Source: PHAA01 sp964584415
GTDB lineage: Bacteria; Bacillota; Syntrophomonadia; Syntrophomonadales; Syntrophomonadaceae
NCBI GenBank assembly: GCA_964584415.1
Contig: CAZOZX010000031.1
Location: 1-21,687 of the forward strand
DNA length: 21,687 nt
Reading direction: 5' to 3'
Shown: positions 5,837 through 14,920 of the stretch, in pieces
Layout: every line of letters begins with the position of its first letter
How positions within the stretch are numbered: position 1 is the stretch's first letter
The notes under the pieces: generated by a model
Database searches by the model: none
Seen by the model: only the letters and a program-made list of their open reading frames with translations
What the model was told of the DNA's origin: nothing
Position numbers and translations under genes: made by a program

Positions 5837-7135
5837 ACGAATAGGCATTCTTACTCTTTCCGGATTAAGAGAATAACTCCGTCTCTTGCGTAGAGTTCTT
5901 TTGATCTTAAAATACCAACGGATACTGAACAGCACTGCAACTATACCTAGTAATATTTTTGCGATAACGGATATGACGTGCAGTATTCGGCTGCCTACGG
6001 TGGGGCCGGGTAGCGGAATTTCGATGATCGCTTTGCCCAAATCACTATACATATAATTACTGGGACTATTTAGATACATACTGACCTGAATGCTTGGATT
6101 ATTGCTGCCTTGGTCTGTCAACAATTGATATCTAACTGACACCTCACCAGGACTGATACTTTTGTGCAGTAAACGGACGGTTTCTGAATCCTGAATCTGT
6201 TTAGATATCTCTTCTGATATTCGGGGATCTCCCGGGAAACCATTCATGTTGGAATTATCAACCGCCGGCATGACAATTTTGGTATCATTAAACTGGTCGA
6301 ACCCATAATCCAACAATGCCGTGGTATCTGTGTAAACCGCGTGATTCACACTTTTCAATACCACCGCGATCAGTTCCCTGTCGCCTCTCTGCGCTAAAGT
6401 AACCAGGGTATTTCCGGATTCTTTGGTATAACCAGTCTTGCCTCCAGTTACTCCCAGATACTCATACCGGCCACATTCAAACATTTTATGTTCTGCCCAC
6501 AAATAACGTGTTTCCGGTTGTTTATTGGTAGGGGTAATAATGTAATGAGAAGTACCAAATATCCGCCTAAATTCAGGATTTTGTATGGCAGCCCGGGTTA
6601 TCACGGCCATATCATAGGCAGTGGTTAAATGATTTGGGTCAGCCAGACCATTTGGATTGACGAAGATGGTATGAAGCGCACCGGTTTCAACTGCTCGCTG
6701 GTTCATAAGCTTCACAAATTCCGGTATACTGCCGCTGACATGCTCGGCGATTCCGTTGCAGGCTTCATTGGCCGAGGGCAGCATCGCTGCCATAAGCGCC
6801 TGCTCCATGTTAATTTGTTCGCCTTCATCCAGCGCGATGTGGGCAGCTCCCAGTTCAATACTGAATACGGCCTTATGTGACATGGTTACGGTATCCTGAA
6901 GGCTGGCATTCTCCAAACCCAGCAAAACTGTCATTATCTTAGTGATCGAAGCCGGGTAAAGCTGTTGATTCTTGTTTTTCTCATATAATACCTGCCCGGT
7001 CCGGGCGTCCATAAGCACCGCCGATTCTGATTCGATCACCGGCGGTCCAGGAAAACTGTTTTCAGTTGCAGAAGCCGGTACTATGTTTATTATCCAAAAT
7101 AATATTGTCAGGAATATGGATATATATTTATTCAC
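5834..7135 (-). CDS. D-alanyl-D-alanine carboxypeptidase (peptidase S11, DacF/DacA type)
   Basis: This 433-residue penicillin-binding protein removes the terminal D-alanine from peptidoglycan stem peptides outside the membrane. A signal peptide spans about residues 1-23. All three serine-acylase motifs are present: S63-x-x-K66 (PASITK), S121-A-N123 and K233-T-G (GGKTGYT). After the peptidase domain comes the beta-rich S11 C-terminal region. A clear membrane helix at about 385-408 and a very basic tail (KIKRTLRKRR) follow, an unusually strong anchor compared with the amphipathic helix of many DacA proteins. The GTG start has AGGAGA six bases ahead. It lies downstream of addA in the same direction, 237 bases away. 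Confidence 0.92.
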   Translation of the reverse strand: MNKYISIFLTILFWIINIVPASATENSFPGPPVIESESAVLMDARTGQVLYEKNKNQQLYPASITKIMTVLLGLENASLQDTVTMSHKAVFSIELGAAHIALDEGEQINMEQALMAAMLPSANEACNGIAEHVSGSIPEFVKLMNQRAVETGALHTIFVNPNGLADPNHLTTAYDMAVITRAAIQNPEFRRIFGTSHYIITPTNKQPETRYLWAEHKMFECGRYEYLGVTGGKTGYTKESGNTLVTLAQRGDRELIAVVLKSVNHAVYTDTTALLDYGFDQFNDTKIVMPAVDNSNMNGFPGDPRISEEISKQIQDSETVRLLHKSISPGEVSVRYQLLTDQGSNNPSIQVSMYLNSPSNYMYSDLGKAIIEIPLPGPTVGSRILHVISVIAKILLGIVAVLFSIRWYFKIKRTLRKRRSYSLNPERVRMPIR

Positions 7136-7344
7136 AAAATTCTCCTGTTAAGCTGGTAGGACATCAAAAAGATCATTGCTGTAGTTAGAAAGCTGGGGGA
7201 TTTATTTCCGAGTTCCAAACATATATGACAGGTAAATAAGTTCCATCTAAATGACGAAAATCCTTCTTTCTCCCGCAGTATATTGTATATTTCGATATCA
7301 CCTATAGGGTTTGCATTACTCCGGGAACTACTTTTTAATTTCAT
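7132..7344 (-). CDS. Doubtful 70-residue frame between addA and the carboxypeptidase gene
   Basis: This frame fills most of the gap and its stop overlaps the carboxypeptidase start (GTGA). It begins with an ATG but has only a poor ribosome site, and the product resembles no family and has no domain-like pattern. It could be a real small gene, a decayed one, or chance. I list it so that the gap is accounted for. Confidence 0.2.
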   Translation of the reverse strand: MKLKSSSRSNANPIGDIEIYNILREKEGFSSFRWNLFTCHICLELGNKSPSFLTTAMIFLMSYQLNRRIL

Positions 7345-7372
7345 TTTCCATTAGCCTATTTAAATTTTTATT

Positions 7373-10300
7373 TCAAATGTCTAATTGTACTGCCTCATCG
7401 ATGTCAAACAGGTACAAATAGCTTCCTTTTACTTTTTGGCCCAGGATATTCTCCAGAGCGCTCTTGTACAGGTCTATCTGTATAATGTAATTGGCTATCA
7501 ACTCGGCACGGTTCAGGGGAGTAATCCGGTCGGTTTTAAAATCGACCAGCACCAGATCGTTATCCTCCTGGAAAAATAGGTCGATTACCCCCTGGACCAG
7601 CATATGTTCACCCTCCAGCTGGCAGTCGTTAAATATTCGGGCAGCGTCATAGAGAAGATTAAAGGGCACCTCCCGCTCTACCCTTTGCGCACCTAAAATT
7701 CTCTGCCCTAATATCGAGCGGAAGAAATGCAAAATCTTCTGGCTGTCTACCGTCTCCGCTTCTGTAGGAAGTAAAATTTCTCGTTCGATCAATTCCGCTA
7801 ATTGTTCTTCGATTTGAGCTTCATTATCAACTCTGTCGAAATCAAGATGTTCCATGACAGTATGCAGAATTATACCTCTGGACGCCCCGCTTATTACCTC
7901 GTTCAATCCAGATTCTAAAGAGATAAATCTTGGTTCCTTGCTGATTGGTACTGATCCCAACCATATCTTGGTATCTTTGTCGGTTTGTAATTCCTTAATC
8001 TGGCTGACTGAAATCTTGGAGGGTACGCTGATAGCTTCAGAATAAGGATACCTCCAGCCCAGTCGATTGCTAATGGTATCAGTAAATACCATGTTTTCGC
8101 TCTGGAAATATTCCTTTATACGCTGCTCAAGTCCAATATCAGCCCATGCTGCCGACGAGTCATTCCCTTGATCAGATTTCCCAACTACTCTAACTTTCCA
8201 CCGATAATCGGACGTTGACTTCAATTCCAGGGTATGAAGAGAATCTTTATCTCTCCAGAATTCACCGTCGGGGTGCAGTGCAATCACCGCTCCAACCCAG
8301 TCGATCATACTATTGGCCCGGGACATCTGAAAAGGGCTGGTGCCTTTGTTCCATTTTCTGATCCGATGGCTAAAATTGCTGACCGTGCCCACTAATATCA
8401 GCTTATCGCGGGGACGGGTACAAGCGACGTATAGTATGCGCATTTCCTCTGCCAGGTTCTCAGTCTGAATACGATTTTTCAGAGCAATTCTGGCGATAGT
8501 ATCACGGGTAACACGGAGTTCAGGATCTACAAAACGAGGTCCAATTCCAAGTTCTTTGTGAAACATAACCTTGGCTTTGATATCACTGAGATTAAATTTC
8601 CTACCCAATCCTGCTAAAATAACTACCGGGAATTCTAGTCCTTTGCTTTTATGGATGCTCATTATTCTGACAACATCTTCATTCTCACCCATGATCTTGG
8701 CCATACCCATATCACTGCTGCTTGACTCCAGTTTCTCGATAAATTTGAGAAAATGAAATAGTCCCTGCATCCCAGACTTTTGATAATTTTGAGCTCGCTC
8801 CAGCAATATTCGCATATTTGCTTGCCTCTGTTGTCCCCCGGGCATGGCGCTGACATAATAAAGATAGCCGGTTTCCAGCAGCAATTTCCAAATAAATTCA
8901 TCCATAGGGCTAAAGCGTGCTTCTTCCTTCCACATTTCTAATTGGTGGAGAAAATCGTGCAGACCTGCCGCTAGGGTATCATCATGATTCAATGCGTATT
9001 GAGACATAGCCTCAAAATAGGTTGGAGCAGTACTGTCTGCCCTAATAAGAAGTAATTCTTCAACGGTAAAATTAGCGATCGGAGAACGCAGAATGCTGAG
9101 TAGGGGCAGGTCCTGACGTTTATTATCAATTAACCGCAATAAATTAATGAATACCGTAACCTCGGTAGTCTCAAAATACCCACGATCGACATCGGCATAA
9201 ACGGGAATACCTGCCGCCATCAAAGTTTCATAATAGATATCAGCCTGCTGACGAGTAGCCCGCAGTAACACCACTATATCTCGATATTCCAGGTGCCGAT
9301 AATTCTCATTTTTACTGTCATAGAAATGCTGGCCATGCAGTTCATTTATACGTGCCGCCACTTGCTGGGCTTCAAATTCTATATCCCCTGGTGGTTCCTC
9401 GATATCTTCATCGCGGACAGCGTTCTCCTCTTCCGGTTGTTCGTATGCATCCTCGGTTAGATTGTTATTTTGCTTGTCAATTAAGATAAGCTCAATATTT
9501 TCCGTACCTAATTCTTCCTTAATTCCTTCGGGAAGTTGGAGTCCGTATTCCAGGAATACCTCCGGGCTATAGTCCATTTCGCCGAAATGCTTGGTCATAA
9601 TATGGTGAAATATATCATTTACCCCATCTATTATAGCCTTGCGACTGCGATAATTTCGGCTTAGATCGATACGGCGAGTAAGATGGCTGCCGTCCTGGTT
9701 ATAGGTATCATATTTATGCAAAAATAAGCTGGGGTCAGCCAGTCGGAAACGGTAGATACTCTGCTTTACGTCCCCAACCATAAAAATGTTATCCGGCCGT
9801 TTTATGAAACTCAGGATTGTCTCCTGCACCAAGTTGCTGTCCTGATATTCATCTATGAATATGTGTATGAAGTGATTTCGGTATTCGCTTGCCACCTCAG
9901 GATCGGCCAGGACCGCCAGGGCATAATGCTCCAAGTCATTGAAATCAACTAGTCCTTTTTCGGTTTTGCGTTCCCGGAACAAAAGATCAAAACTTTCCAC
10001 CAGATGATAAAGATATAACATGCCCGGGTATATCGTCTGCAAATCATGGCAGAAATCATCCGGGGGCATAATTAATATTTTTTTAGCCAAATCTTTGATA
10101 ACCCTTTTGCCTTGATCCCGTAACTGCTGAACAGCCTCTTTCAGGACCGCATTGCTATCCTTGTTGGCTTTGGCCAAGGTCTGGTGTTTAACCTCGGAAA
10201 GCTGCTGATAAAAATCGATAATTCCAACTTTTAACTTTGCCCTTAAATCATTAACTATCGTTAAGTCATTCTCGAGGGCACTCAGGTAAGCTGCTGGTCC

Positions 10301-11017
10301 TGCAGGCCGTTTAGCAATATTCTCAGCTTCTTTAAAAATTAACTCTATCCCAGCAAGTTCGATATCGATCTGTTCCCTCAAACTTTGAACCCAAATACAA
10401 TCACTAAATCGGTTCTTGGCCAGATTAAAATCTTGCACCTTTTGGCGCAGCCATTGCAAGGGGTAAGGCTGACTCTGTATAAAATCGTAGGTTCGCAAAA
10501 CCAAATCCCTTAAGGGAGTATCATCTTTTCCCCCGGCATACATCTCCACCAGGTTCAAGAACTCAGGTGTCCCCAGTTCATATTCGCAGTCAAATAGTCC
10601 TTCTATTATTTCCAATCTCAGTAAAGCTATTTCGGTAGCATCACCAACTCGGAACGAAGGACTGATACCAAAAACATGAAAGTATCTGCGCACCACGTCC
10701 AGGCAAAATGAATGCAGTGTGCAGATAGATGCGCGGTTTAACAGGGTTATCTGTTGGCGTAAAAAATCCTGGCTTTCCTTATCCTCATCCATGGCCAGAA
10801 GTAGGGCTGAAGTGATTCTGGATCTCATTTCACCAGCGGCTGCTTGAGTAAAGGTTACGATCAGCATTCTGTCAATGTCTAATTGGTCTTGCCTGACCAG
10901 GCGTATTATTCGTTCAACCAGGACAGCGGTTTTGCCTGAGCCTGCTGCTGCTGCCACCAGCAGATCGTGGTGGCGATCCATAATTGCTGTATTTTGCTGT
11001 TCATTCCAACCTGACAT
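7373..11017 (-). CDS. addA: ATP-dependent helicase/nuclease AddA
   Basis: This 1214-residue protein is the UvrD-like helicase and nuclease subunit of AddAB, which resects double-strand breaks for RecA-dependent repair. Walker A is AAAAGSGKT (K29). Walker B is FIDEYQDSN near residue 387, followed by VGDVKQSIYRFR, the motif IV region LSRNYRSR, MSIHKSKGLEFP, and motif VI YVACTRPRDKL near 862. The C-terminal RecB-type nuclease has GVIDLFF and VLVDFKTD near 1157, supplying the metal-binding residues. The length is usual for Firmicutes AddA. The start codon overlaps the addB stop by one base (TAATG), so translation is coupled. All core motifs are intact. Confidence 0.97.
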   Translation of the reverse strand: MSGWNEQQNTAIMDRHHDLLVAAAAGSGKTAVLVERIIRLVRQDQLDIDRMLIVTFTQAAAGEMRSRITSALLLAMDEDKESQDFLRQQITLLNRASICTLHSFCLDVVRRYFHVFGISPSFRVGDATEIALLRLEIIEGLFDCEYELGTPEFLNLVEMYAGGKDDTPLRDLVLRTYDFIQSQPYPLQWLRQKVQDFNLAKNRFSDCIWVQSLREQIDIELAGIELIFKEAENIAKRPAGPAAYLSALENDLTIVNDLRAKLKVGIIDFYQQLSEVKHQTLAKANKDSNAVLKEAVQQLRDQGKRVIKDLAKKILIMPPDDFCHDLQTIYPGMLYLYHLVESFDLLFRERKTEKGLVDFNDLEHYALAVLADPEVASEYRNHFIHIFIDEYQDSNLVQETILSFIKRPDNIFMVGDVKQSIYRFRLADPSLFLHKYDTYNQDGSHLTRRIDLSRNYRSRKAIIDGVNDIFHHIMTKHFGEMDYSPEVFLEYGLQLPEGIKEELGTENIELILIDKQNNNLTEDAYEQPEEENAVRDEDIEEPPGDIEFEAQQVAARINELHGQHFYDSKNENYRHLEYRDIVVLLRATRQQADIYYETLMAAGIPVYADVDRGYFETTEVTVFINLLRLIDNKRQDLPLLSILRSPIANFTVEELLLIRADSTAPTYFEAMSQYALNHDDTLAAGLHDFLHQLEMWKEEARFSPMDEFIWKLLLETGYLYYVSAMPGGQQRQANMRILLERAQNYQKSGMQGLFHFLKFIEKLESSSSDMGMAKIMGENEDVVRIMSIHKSKGLEFPVVILAGLGRKFNLSDIKAKVMFHKELGIGPRFVDPELRVTRDTIARIALKNRIQTENLAEEMRILYVACTRPRDKLILVGTVSNFSHRIRKWNKGTSPFQMSRANSMIDWVGAVIALHPDGEFWRDKDSLHTLELKSTSDYRWKVRVVGKSDQGNDSSAAWADIGLEQRIKEYFQSENMVFTDTISNRLGWRYPYSEAISVPSKISVSQIKELQTDKDTKIWLGSVPISKEPRFISLESGLNEVISGASRGIILHTVMEHLDFDRVDNEAQIEEQLAELIEREILLPTEAETVDSQKILHFFRSILGQRILGAQRVEREVPFNLLYDAARIFNDCQLEGEHMLVQGVIDLFFQEDNDLVLVDFKTDRITPLNRAELIANYIIQIDLYKSALENILGQKVKGSYLYLFDIDEAVQLDI

Positions 11018-14000
11018 TATGTTAACCCTCCATTTTTGTGGATGCGGTTAATTACTTCATCGTTGCCTAATTTAGGCAAGAACCGATATTGGTTGTCCTT
11101 CAAAGCCCGGTCAAACTGGCATATCCCCAGATATAAGCAAAACCGGCAAGCAGAATGACTGCCCATTTTTATTGGCTCAATTCTAACCTGCCCACCGTTA
11201 ATCTCCTGCCCTATCCTGGTTATTAGATCCCGAACATGAGATAGCAGGGCTTGCAAATCGTGTATGGCAATGATTGATGAACTTTTGCTGAAATCACCAT
11301 CTTTTTTCAGTCCAACTGGAATCACATCCGAATTCCCTTTGAGCAGGTCCTTGTCCAACTTAGTCGCCAGATTGACATCAGCCAAAACCAGACCCTGAAG
11401 TCTGAACTTTTTCGCCATTTCCTTTTCTACGTTTTCAGTAATAGCTGCGGGAGATTCGATTAAAGGATCATCAATTCGGAAATAAAAGATGCCACCTGGT
11501 TTTAGGTCTCCATTTTCCAACCCGGTTGCTCCTGCCATTACTGCCAGCAAATAAGTAATGAGTTGAAGGGATAAACCATGAAAAATATCACTCAGTTTAA
11601 AATCTGGCGTACCAGATTTATAATCTATGATTTTAATATACGTGCCTTCTACAGTCTCGAGCAGATCAACCCGATCGATACGTCCCTCTAGAAAAAGCTG
11701 CTGTCCGTTATCAAGTTCTATTTCAATAGCGGGAAACAGCTGGTTGGGGCCGAAGCCGACCTCAAACTGTTTGGGGACAAACTCACCCTGCTGAAGCTGT
11801 TGAGTCAACATCCATGCCGCCCGTCGGCTGATTCTTTTCAATCGGTGAGCCAGATGCTGGTAGCGAGGACTGCTCGCGTATATCCCATCTCCCTGCAGCG
11901 GCACTAGTTGATCCATGATGGTATCTACAATATCATTGCACATGTTTCTGTCTAAAGAAGTCCAGTCCAGTTTCTCCTGCTGCAAACGCCGCCCGAAATC
12001 ACGAAGACAAATGTGAAACAATTCCCCGATGTCAGGCGCAGATACTTCATATACCTTGCGTTCCTGGGGTTTTAGTCCGTAACGTATGAAATGTGCAAAC
12101 GGGCAGCTGACATACTGTTCAAGACGAGATATACTAGCACGCAAGGGCAAAGTATACGCTCGCCTTGCTATTTCTATACCAAGAGCGCTGACCTGATTGC
12201 GGTGAAACAAGGCTTTTTGCAGAATTTGAAGACTCCTCTGCCAGTCCTTATCAGAGTGATACCACCCGTAGACATCTCCCCATATAATATCTACTGGTTT
12301 AGCATCAGCTAATGCACGCATATTTTCTACCAGGTACTTATAAGTACTTTGCGGGGTGGATATCTGGTGCAATTCAATTTCCTGATGTTTAACCAGGTCG
12401 CTGTGATTGGATACCCCAGGCAGAATGGTCTGTATGCGGTTGATAAGCAGCGATGGTCGCAAAGCTTTACCTTCATTATCGGCCAGGGCGTATGATAAAC
12501 CTATGTATTCAATTGGCTTGCTTAATGAAGTGTAAACCAAAAACCTTTCTTCAAGAGACTTCCTTGTTCTCTCAAAGCCGAGCTCCAAGCCCCTGGCCTG
12601 CAGTGTCTCCTTCTCAAATTCAGTTAATATACCTTCTTCAGCTGCAAAAGATGGTATAACACCGTCGTTTACACCCAATACCAGCAGGCCTTTAATATCG
12701 TGACTTTTTGATCGCTGGATATCTCCGATCAGTACTTGGTCAATGGTAGTTGGAATAATTCCTACCTCCAGTGACTCAAAACCTGCCTCCAGTAAATGCA
12801 GATAATCTTTAAGGGTTACCTTTTGGTCGCCCAAAATTTCTACCATCTGATCTAGGACTTCGAGAATTATGTTCCATATCTGAGTATTCTCGCGAACAAT
12901 TTCAAGTCGGCCCTGTTGGTTCATCGAGTTAATCCAATCAGCCAATCTTTCCGGAAGGCCTATTTCTACCAGGTAATCATAATGGGCCCTGCACATGGCT
13001 GCTACGGTTTGTTCATTCTTCATCTTTCCTTCTAGCCTTTGCAGGGGTCCTATAATAATTTCCCGGTAGTTATTCATTTGTTCTGATTCAGAAGTTTCTA
13101 TTCTAAATTGTTGTTGCCAGCGTTTACCCTGGATTCCGTATCGAAGCGCAAAATTCTCTAATATTTCCGCTTCATCCTGGCCCAGACCACTGAATCCAGT
13201 CTTAAGAAATGTAAATATATCTTCATAACGATATCCCCGGCGGATTACCTCAGCGGACGACAGAACCAGTTTGATGATGGAGTTACCCATCAGGCTCCGT
13301 TTTTGGTCCATGAATGCGGGTATGTTGTATTCGTTAAACACTCTTTTAATAATCGGGGCATAATTATCAATGTCATTGCAGACCACAGCCAAATCGCGGT
13401 AGCGCCAACCTCTTTCCCTTACCAGTTCAACTACCTGGGCGGCAGCGTATTCCACTTCGGAGTTGCGACTGGCAGCCGCAAGAATTTCGATATCTTTTAT
13501 TGGGTCTATATATTTTTGAGCCGGATAGGCAAAAAGCTCTTTTTCCAAGTGCTGAATTGCAGGGTTTTTTAGTATTGCCGGATTTGAGTTTCTATTAGTT
13601 ATGATCTCTTCTTCCACTCCGGAAGATTTCGCAAAGGTTCTCAACCGCTCCAGGCTTTGTCTGGATAAACTGAATAACTCCCGATCACGACTTCCGTTAC
13701 CAGGATCCATGATGATGCTGACCGTAATTTCTTTTACCGCCTTTATTAGTTGGGCTAATATCTTGAGACTCTGGGGCGAAAAGGTAGTAAATCCATCCAC
13801 CCAAATGTATGCATCATGTAAAAAAGCAGCATTGCCAATTTTTTGGCAAAGTAAGTTCAATCGGTCATCTGCTTCTAGGTACCTTCCTTTTAAATATTCA
13901 TTAAACTGTTCATATATCAAGGCTACATCATGAACCTTATGCGCCAAGATCAGTTCTTCCGCACCTGTAACACTTTCACGTAGTTGGCTCGGAGAAATGT

Positions 14001-14397
14001 CCTGCCCTTTTAAATCGGATATAAATTCTCCCAGTCGGGTAATAAAGCCCGACTGAACTGCTGCTTTTTTGTAAATTGTAAGATCCGAATTATGGGTATC
14101 AACGATTCTCCTCAGAACCATATTTTTACCTTGTTCGTTCAGCAAGACCCGGGTTGCTCCACCTACCTGATCAAATACCCGATGGGCCAGGCGAGTGAAA
14201 CTTAATACTTCAATCCGAATAATACCTGGGAGATTAAGACTGGTGATCAAATCACGTTCGGCCTGCAGGGTAAACTGTTCCGGCACCAGCAGAATAAGTT
14301 TTTCATAACCACCCTCCATAAGCCTATTGTGCATTTCGTTCATAATTTGTCTGCTTTTACCTGAACCGGTCCGACCTAGAATAAAACGAATACCCAT
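11017..14397 (-). CDS. addB: ATP-dependent nuclease subunit AddB
   Basis: This 1126-residue protein is the second subunit of AddAB; in known enzymes it carries a helicase-like fold that scans for Chi and a nuclease domain that cuts the other strand. Walker A is LGRTGSGKS near residue 8-16. The nuclease motif is IKIIDYKSGT near 924. Four cysteines that would hold the 4Fe-4S cluster are present: one at about 766 (YVSCPFAHFI) and three at the C-terminus (ACRFCLYLGIC, about 1079-1087). GGAGGA lies before the ATG. It is the first gene of the addBA pair, with only about 160 bases to the divergent small membrane-protein gene. Confidence 0.97.
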   Translation of the reverse strand: MGIRFILGRTGSGKSRQIMNEMHNRLMEGGYEKLILLVPEQFTLQAERDLITSLNLPGIIRIEVLSFTRLAHRVFDQVGGATRVLLNEQGKNMVLRRIVDTHNSDLTIYKKAAVQSGFITRLGEFISDLKGQDISPSQLRESVTGAEELILAHKVHDVALIYEQFNEYLKGRYLEADDRLNLLCQKIGNAAFLHDAYIWVDGFTTFSPQSLKILAQLIKAVKEITVSIIMDPGNGSRDRELFSLSRQSLERLRTFAKSSGVEEEIITNRNSNPAILKNPAIQHLEKELFAYPAQKYIDPIKDIEILAAASRNSEVEYAAAQVVELVRERGWRYRDLAVVCNDIDNYAPIIKRVFNEYNIPAFMDQKRSLMGNSIIKLVLSSAEVIRRGYRYEDIFTFLKTGFSGLGQDEAEILENFALRYGIQGKRWQQQFRIETSESEQMNNYREIIIGPLQRLEGKMKNEQTVAAMCRAHYDYLVEIGLPERLADWINSMNQQGRLEIVRENTQIWNIILEVLDQMVEILGDQKVTLKDYLHLLEAGFESLEVGIIPTTIDQVLIGDIQRSKSHDIKGLLVLGVNDGVIPSFAAEEGILTEFEKETLQARGLELGFERTRKSLEERFLVYTSLSKPIEYIGLSYALADNEGKALRPSLLINRIQTILPGVSNHSDLVKHQEIELHQISTPQSTYKYLVENMRALADAKPVDIIWGDVYGWYHSDKDWQRSLQILQKALFHRNQVSALGIEIARRAYTLPLRASISRLEQYVSCPFAHFIRYGLKPQERKVYEVSAPDIGELFHICLRDFGRRLQQEKLDWTSLDRNMCNDIVDTIMDQLVPLQGDGIYASSPRYQHLAHRLKRISRRAAWMLTQQLQQGEFVPKQFEVGFGPNQLFPAIEIELDNGQQLFLEGRIDRVDLLETVEGTYIKIIDYKSGTPDFKLSDIFHGLSLQLITYLLAVMAGATGLENGDLKPGGIFYFRIDDPLIESPAAITENVEKEMAKKFRLQGLVLADVNLATKLDKDLLKGNSDVIPVGLKKDGDFSKSSSIIAIHDLQALLSHVRDLITRIGQEINGGQVRIEPIKMGSHSACRFCLYLGICQFDRALKDNQYRFLPKLGNDEVINRIHKNGGLT

Positions 14398-14493
14398 AAC
14401 CGTCCTCCGCCTGACTGATATCTGTATATTTTAGAATTCTCCTAATATACATATTGCCTCTTATTTTACCATTATTAATTATTAGGAAGGGAT

Positions 14494-14521
14494 TTGTTAA
14501 ATTTAATGAAGGATATATAAG
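14494..14521 (+). promoter_or_regulatory. Candidate sigma-A promoter for the two-TM protein gene
   Basis: TTGTTA and TATAAG are separated by 16 bases and end about 50 bases ahead of the ATG. The -10 matches at five of six positions. Confidence 0.4.
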
Positions 14522-14572
14522 GTCTATGTTGAAGATAACAGACATAAAGAGTTATGAGAGAGGGTGTTTCCT

Positions 14573-14797
14573 ATGACCAAAAAACGCAAATTTATGTTGT
14601 ACCTGTTGAAATATGTATGGCTGATCGTTACAACAGTTTTCTATGTTATGTGGCTTTATACTCAATATGGTTTCAACCTGGATAATATCATCGGCAACCG
14701 AAATGCAATGATATACGCCGGAGGTTTGTTTGTCTTATTGATGGGTTCCACCTCCTACGTTCTCTACGTTATTAACCGCGCCCTATATAACCGATAG
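14573..14797 (+). CDS. Small two-helix membrane protein, unknown function
   Basis: The 74-residue product starts with a basic segment (TKKRKF) and has two hydrophobic helices at about residues 8-29 and 46-67, joined by a polar loop (GFNLDNIIGNRN). I do not recognise a family. I chose the ATG at 14573 because GAGAGAGGG lies eight bases upstream; a GTG three codons earlier would overlap that site. The gene is divergent from addB and convergent with the catabolic operon, sharing its terminator. Confidence 0.65.
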   Translation: MTKKRKFMLYLLKYVWLIVTTVFYVMWLYTQYGFNLDNIIGNRNAMIYAGGLFVLLMGSTSYVLYVINRALYNR

Positions 14798-14846
14798 TTT
14801 ATTAGAATAAAACGAAAATCCATATAAGCTCTTGGCTTTCTTTAAT

Positions 14847-14882
14847 TGTAAAAAGCCTCCAGATTTGATCTGGAGGCTTTCT
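14847..14882. terminator. Bidirectional terminator between the two-TM gene and the catabolic operon
   Basis: AAAGCCTCCAGAT and ATCTGGAGGCTTT form a 13-bp stem around a three-base loop, flanked by A and T runs. In the - direction the hairpin runs into TTTTTAC, in the + direction into a shorter T-run. It ends the butyrate operon 40 bases after its last stop codon. Confidence 0.88.
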
Positions 14883-14920
14883 GATGTTCATGGATTCTAT
14901 TTCCGATTGAACCATGTAAT

